Shown: positions 59,507 to 60,000 of the stretch, one piece after another | Position numbering within the stretch: the first letter of the stretch is position 1 | Layout of the letters: each line of letters starts with the position of its first letter | Assembly: GCF_029227915.1 (NCBI RefSeq) | Contig: NC_079880.1 | Coordinates: 22,260,501-22,320,500 of the forward strand | Direction of reading: 5' to 3' | Origin: Hydractinia symbiolongicarpus | Lineage: Eukaryota; Cnidaria; Hydrozoa; Anthoathecata; Hydractiniidae | Length of the DNA: 60,000 bases | The notes under the pieces: generated by a model | Seen by the model: only the letters and a program-made list of their open reading frames with translations | What the model was told of the DNA's origin: nothing | The model's database searches: none | Translations under genes and position numbers: made by a program

Positions 59507-60000
59507 ATGAGGCGTAGTGAAAGGATCGCCGATAAAGTTCGTATTGACTACAAATCATTACATGCTACTGGAGCTATAAATCAAATTTCTTCTCAAGTTC
59601 AAGATACTCCAGTAGATGGAAAAATTGTAGTAATGGCATCCGAAGACACTAGTATCAGCAAAAACTCAGACCCAGTTATTCAACTATCAATCGATGAATC
59701 AATACTAGCTGATGACATTGACGATTTTGTGGATGAAAACCAGTCAGGATATTATGGCAAATCAATTGAAGATATAGATTCGAATATCAAGCAAATGGAA
59801 AATTTACGCACCCAGTATAGGCGAAAACACAGGGAGCTATCAGCAAACTTAAAGGAACTTTACGAAGGAACGTATGGTAAATCATATACTCTCAAAATCG
59901 AAAGCATGAAGAGTTTCGTTATGATGAAGAGAGAGCGTCGACAGAGATTACGAGAAAGACAAAATCTTGGCGACATAGAATCATCAGAAAGAAAAATGAA
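59507..60000 (+). CDS. Unidentified N-terminal coding region, possibly LTR-retroelement gag-like (partial)
   Basis: An open frame from ATG 59507 runs without a stop for 164 codons to the right edge. It starts MRRSERIADKVRIDYKSLHA, then an acidic segment (LADDIDDFVDENQSGYY), and ends in a basic coiled coil (NLRTQYRRKHRELSANLKEL, MMKRERRQRLRERQ). A short basic start followed by a coiled coil is common in gag-like leaders of cnidarian BEL/Pao and Gypsy elements, and the preceding region has no gene, but nothing in the visible part is diagnostic. A host coiled-coil gene remains possible. Protease, reverse transcriptase or zinc-knuckle motifs would have to be looked for beyond the edge. Confidence 0.5.
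   Translation, partial: MRRSERIADKVRIDYKSLHATGAINQISSQVQDTPVDGKIVVMASEDTSISKNSDPVIQLSIDESILADDIDDFVDENQSGYYGKSIEDIDSNIKQMENLRTQYRRKHRELSANLKELYEGTYGKSYTLKIESMKSFVMMKRERRQRLRERQNLGDIESSERKM

Overview
The window looks like animal nuclear DNA, most likely from a cnidarian and plausibly a hydrozoan. It is AT-rich, most genes have many short exons with clean GT/AG introns, the recognisable genes are metazoan (GCLC, SRRT/ARS2, EXOSC4, a bHLH factor, a DPY30-motif protein, a THAP protein), and the spaces are full of short hairpin transposons of the CAACCTCGT-CCCAGGG type. The species assignment is inference. All exon models were read by eye from splice sites, reading-phase continuity and remembered family sequences; no search was run.

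Layout. 1-4.1 kb: an orphan exon (+), a 13-bp minisatellite and the start of a DPY30-motif gene (-). 4.09-9.96 kb: an apparently complete DNA transposon with terminal inverted repeats and a short target duplication. It carries two + strand genes, a DUF3987 P-loop protein and an ISXO2/Merlin-type DDE transposase, with an array of 66-bp repeats inside its right end. 10.8-27.3 kb: the whole catalytic subunit of glutamate-cysteine ligase (GCLC) in 18 exons that join in phase to 675 aa; its introns hold three sizeable inverted-repeat elements. 28.9-30.1 kb: an intronless GST-fold gene (-). 30-36 kb: repeats. 36.1-36.8 kb: a TATA-box bHLH gene (+). 37.7-44.0 kb: a large secreted, sequon-rich, acidic and histidine-rich protein (-). 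45.6-46.3 kb: a LINE remnant. 48.1-48.8 kb: a THAP/P-element-like protein lacking a zinc ligand. 49.5-56.3 kb: complete SRRT/ARS2 in 16 exons (-). 56.5-57.4 kb: EXOSC4/RRP41 (-), immediately upstream of SRRT. 57.5-58.7 kb: more hairpin elements. 58.7-60 kb: an unidentified, possibly retroelement, coding region running off the right edge.

Genes acting together. GCLC makes gamma-glutamylcysteine for glutathione, and the next gene is a GST-fold protein on the other strand; their proximity may be chance. EXOSC4 and SRRT lie head-to-tail about 200 bp apart and both act in nuclear RNA processing and decay, so co-transcription is worth testing. Several start codons have a splice-acceptor-like sequence 11-20 nt upstream, which fits either 5' UTR introns or spliced-leader trans-splicing as known in hydrozoans.

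The most novel-looking item is the two-gene transposon at 4091-9960: a transposase of a normally one-gene family paired with a DUF3987 ATPase-like protein and iteron-like arrays pointing inward from both ends.
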